A DNA stretch of 5,776 nucleotides from Chloroflexota bacterium (lineage in GTDB: Bacteria; Chloroflexota; Anaerolineae; Anaerolineales; VGOW01), in NCBI GenBank assembly GCA_016215145.1, contig JACRLA010000457.1, positions 1 to 5,776 of the forward strand. The letters are read 5' to 3'. The notes beneath the pieces were generated by a model, which was given only the letters and a program-made list of their open reading frames with translations, did no database searches and was not told the origin of the DNA. The translations under genes were made by a program, and so were the position numbers. Positions 4,400 to 5,776 of the stretch are shown piece after piece; position 1 is the stretch's first letter; every line of letters starts with the position of its first letter.

Positions 4400-5776
4400 A
4401 TGACAAATCCTTCTACTGAACAAATCACTCACAACTTAGCGGATACGACTCTCGAACAACTGCCTCAACGCTTGCGGGATGCCGCCTCGCGCGCGGGATG
4501 GTCAACCTTAATGCCCGTTCAAGCGCGCGCGATTCCGTATTTGCTCGCCGCGCGCAACATGATGATCCAAGCCCGAACCGGAAGCGGCAAGACCGGCGCA
4601 TTTTTATTGCCGATGTTAGAGCGGCTCGATCCGACTCGCAACAACTGCCAAGCACTCATTCTTGTTCCCACGCGCGAACTTGCTTTGCAAGTGTGGAACG
4701 AAGCCGAAAGAGTGTGCGCCGATTCGGGTTTGCGAACTGTTGCCGTGTACGGCGGCGTGGGCTATGGCGCGCAAATTGACGCGCTCAAGCAAGGCGCGCA
4801 CATTGTGGTTGGCACACCGGGGCGCGTGCTAGATCATTTACTCAAACGCGCGCTCTCGCTCGATCACCTCAAGATGTTGATTCTGGACGAAGCAGATCGA
4901 ATGTTGTCTATGGGTTTCTATCCCGACATGAAACAGGTGCAGCGTTACTTGCCCAATCGCCCTCTCAACGCTTGCATGTTCTCGGCGACCTTCCCCGAAT
5001 ACATCATGCGCACGGCGCGCGAGTTCATCCGTCATCCCGAATTTATCACCCTCAGCCAAGATCACGTTCACGTCACCGACACCGAGCATATTTTTTACAG
5101 CGTGCCGGGTATGGATAAAGATCGAAGTTTGGTGCGCCTGATCGAGATCGAGAATCCTGTTTCGGCAATTATCTTTTGCAACACCAAAGCCAAAGTGCAT
5201 TACGTGTCGGTGGTTTTGCAACGATTCGGTTATGACGCCGACGAGTTGAGCGCGGACTTATCGCAAAAAGAACGGGAGCGGGTGTTGGGGCGTGTGCGTG
5301 AGGGGACGCTGCGCTTTTTGGTGGCGACGGATGTCGCCGCGCGCGGACTCGACATCCCCGACCTGTCGCATGTGATTCAATACGAGCCGCCGGAAGATCC
5401 CGAAGCCTACATCCACCGCGCCGGACGAACCGGACGCGCGGGCGCAATGGGGATTGCGGTTTCGTTAGTGAGTGGGGTTGAAAAATTTGAACTAGATCGA
5501 ATCGCTAAACGATTCAGCATTGCAATGCAGGAGCGACCTCTACCCAGTGACGCCGATGTGGAAGCGGTCGTGACAGAACGAGTCACAACATTGCTTGAAG
5601 CGCGTTTGCGTGAACGCGATAAATTGCAAACGGAACGCAGTCAACGTTTTGTCCCGTTAGCGCGCGCCCTCGCCGACAACGAAGACGAGTCGGCGATCAT
5701 CGCCATGTTGTTAGATGATTATTATCAACAGACGCTGCACACGCCCGTGCCGCAACCCCGTGAGGAGAAGCCACCC
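4400..5776 (+). CDS. DEAD-box ATP-dependent RNA helicase, 3'-truncated by the window edge
   Basis: Translating from the ATG at 4400 gives 459 residues without a stop, so the gene continues past the right edge. All superfamily 2 DEAD-box motifs are present in order: Q motif (GWSTLMPVQARAIP, 33-46, Gln41), Walker A ARTGSGKT (58-65, Lys64), Ia PTRELALQ (90-97), GG (118-119), TPGR (139-142), DEAD (163-166), SAT (195-197), IV IIFCNT (257-262), V ATDVAARGLDIP (309-320) and VI HRAGRTGR (339-346). It should therefore be an active, ATP-dependent RNA-unwinding enzyme of the cytoplasm, of the kind used in ribosome assembly, RNA decay or cold adaptation. After the core there is a charged helical stretch (about 380-415) and RFVPLARALADNEDE...AIIAMLLDDYYQ (416-443), a C-terminal block I associate with helicases of this lineage. 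The sequence then turns Pro/charged (TPVPQPREEKPP), probably the start of a disordered tail. Walker A has Arg where Gln is commoner, and SADLSQ replaces the usual HGD-type motif. No specific orthologue (deaD, csdA, cshA) can be assigned. Confidence 0.95.
   Translation, partial: MTNPSTEQITHNLADTTLEQLPQRLRDAASRAGWSTLMPVQARAIPYLLAARNMMIQARTGSGKTGAFLLPMLERLDPTRNNCQALILVPTRELALQVWNEAERVCADSGLRTVAVYGGVGYGAQIDALKQGAHIVVGTPGRVLDHLLKRALSLDHLKMLILDEADRMLSMGFYPDMKQVQRYLPNRPLNACMFSATFPEYIMRTAREFIRHPEFITLSQDHVHVTDTEHIFYSVPGMDKDRSLVRLIEIENPVSAIIFCNTKAKVHYVSVVLQRFGYDADELSADLSQKERERVLGRVREGTLRFLVATDVAARGLDIPDLSHVIQYEPPEDPEAYIHRAGRTGRAGAMGIAVSLVSGVEKFELDRIAKRFSIAMQERPLPSDADVEAVVTERVTTLLEARLRERDKLQTERSQRFVPLARALADNEDESAIIAMLLDDYYQQTLHTPVPQPREEKPP

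Noticed and set aside
4103..4432. Reverse-strand open frame of 109 residues over the GMC C-terminus
   Set aside because: It is antisense to conserved GMC motifs and crosses the gene junction and ribosome binding site. There is no independent sign of coding.
4838..5221. Reverse-strand open frame of 127 residues
   Set aside because: It lies antisense to the helicase core, whose motifs are unmistakable. The frame shows no known domain and is a shadow of the coding strand.

Overview
The window carries five genes, all on the + strand, with short intergenic gaps. The first gene is cut by the left edge and the last by the right edge. I could run no database search. The protein families, the GTG start, the mid-to-high GC look with many GCGCGC-type codon runs, and the particular style of the glycosidase-like and DEAD-box proteins all suggest a member of the Chloroflexota, probably the Anaerolineae or a related uncultured lineage. 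That placement is an inference from remembered family features.

Left block (2-1684): a 5'-truncated glycoside-hydrolase-like (beta/alpha)8 protein is followed by a small membrane-anchored protein that resembles a degenerate LytR-CpsA-Psr (LCP) domain. The two genes overlap by four bases (GTGA at 958-961), so they are probably translationally coupled. A strong 17-bp-stem terminator (1648-1684) ends the unit. The glycosidase-like protein has lost the usual residues at several active-site motifs, including the nucleophile Glu. The LCP-like protein also lacks the family's catalytic signature. Together they may form a non-enzymatic envelope or exopolysaccharide module.

Middle (1685-2609): a second hairpin with a T-tract (1706-1738) lies in the short leader of a YitT-family membrane protein (multi-pass domain plus C-terminal DUF2179). 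Its position leaves little room for a promoter downstream of it, so it is probably part of the YitT mRNA leader.

Right block (2610-5776): a 158-bp low-complexity intergenic region holds a perfect 14-bp tandem duplication and six evenly spaced GGG tracts (a G-quadruplex pattern on the coding strand). It precedes a cholesterol-oxidase-like GMC flavoprotein with a CX2CX2CX3C cysteine cluster. After 18 bases and a good ribosome binding site comes a DEAD-box RNA helicase, complete for all its motifs but running off the right edge. These two are probably co-transcribed. I see no mobile element, CRISPR array, tRNA or rRNA. No stretch longer than 300 bases lacks a gene.
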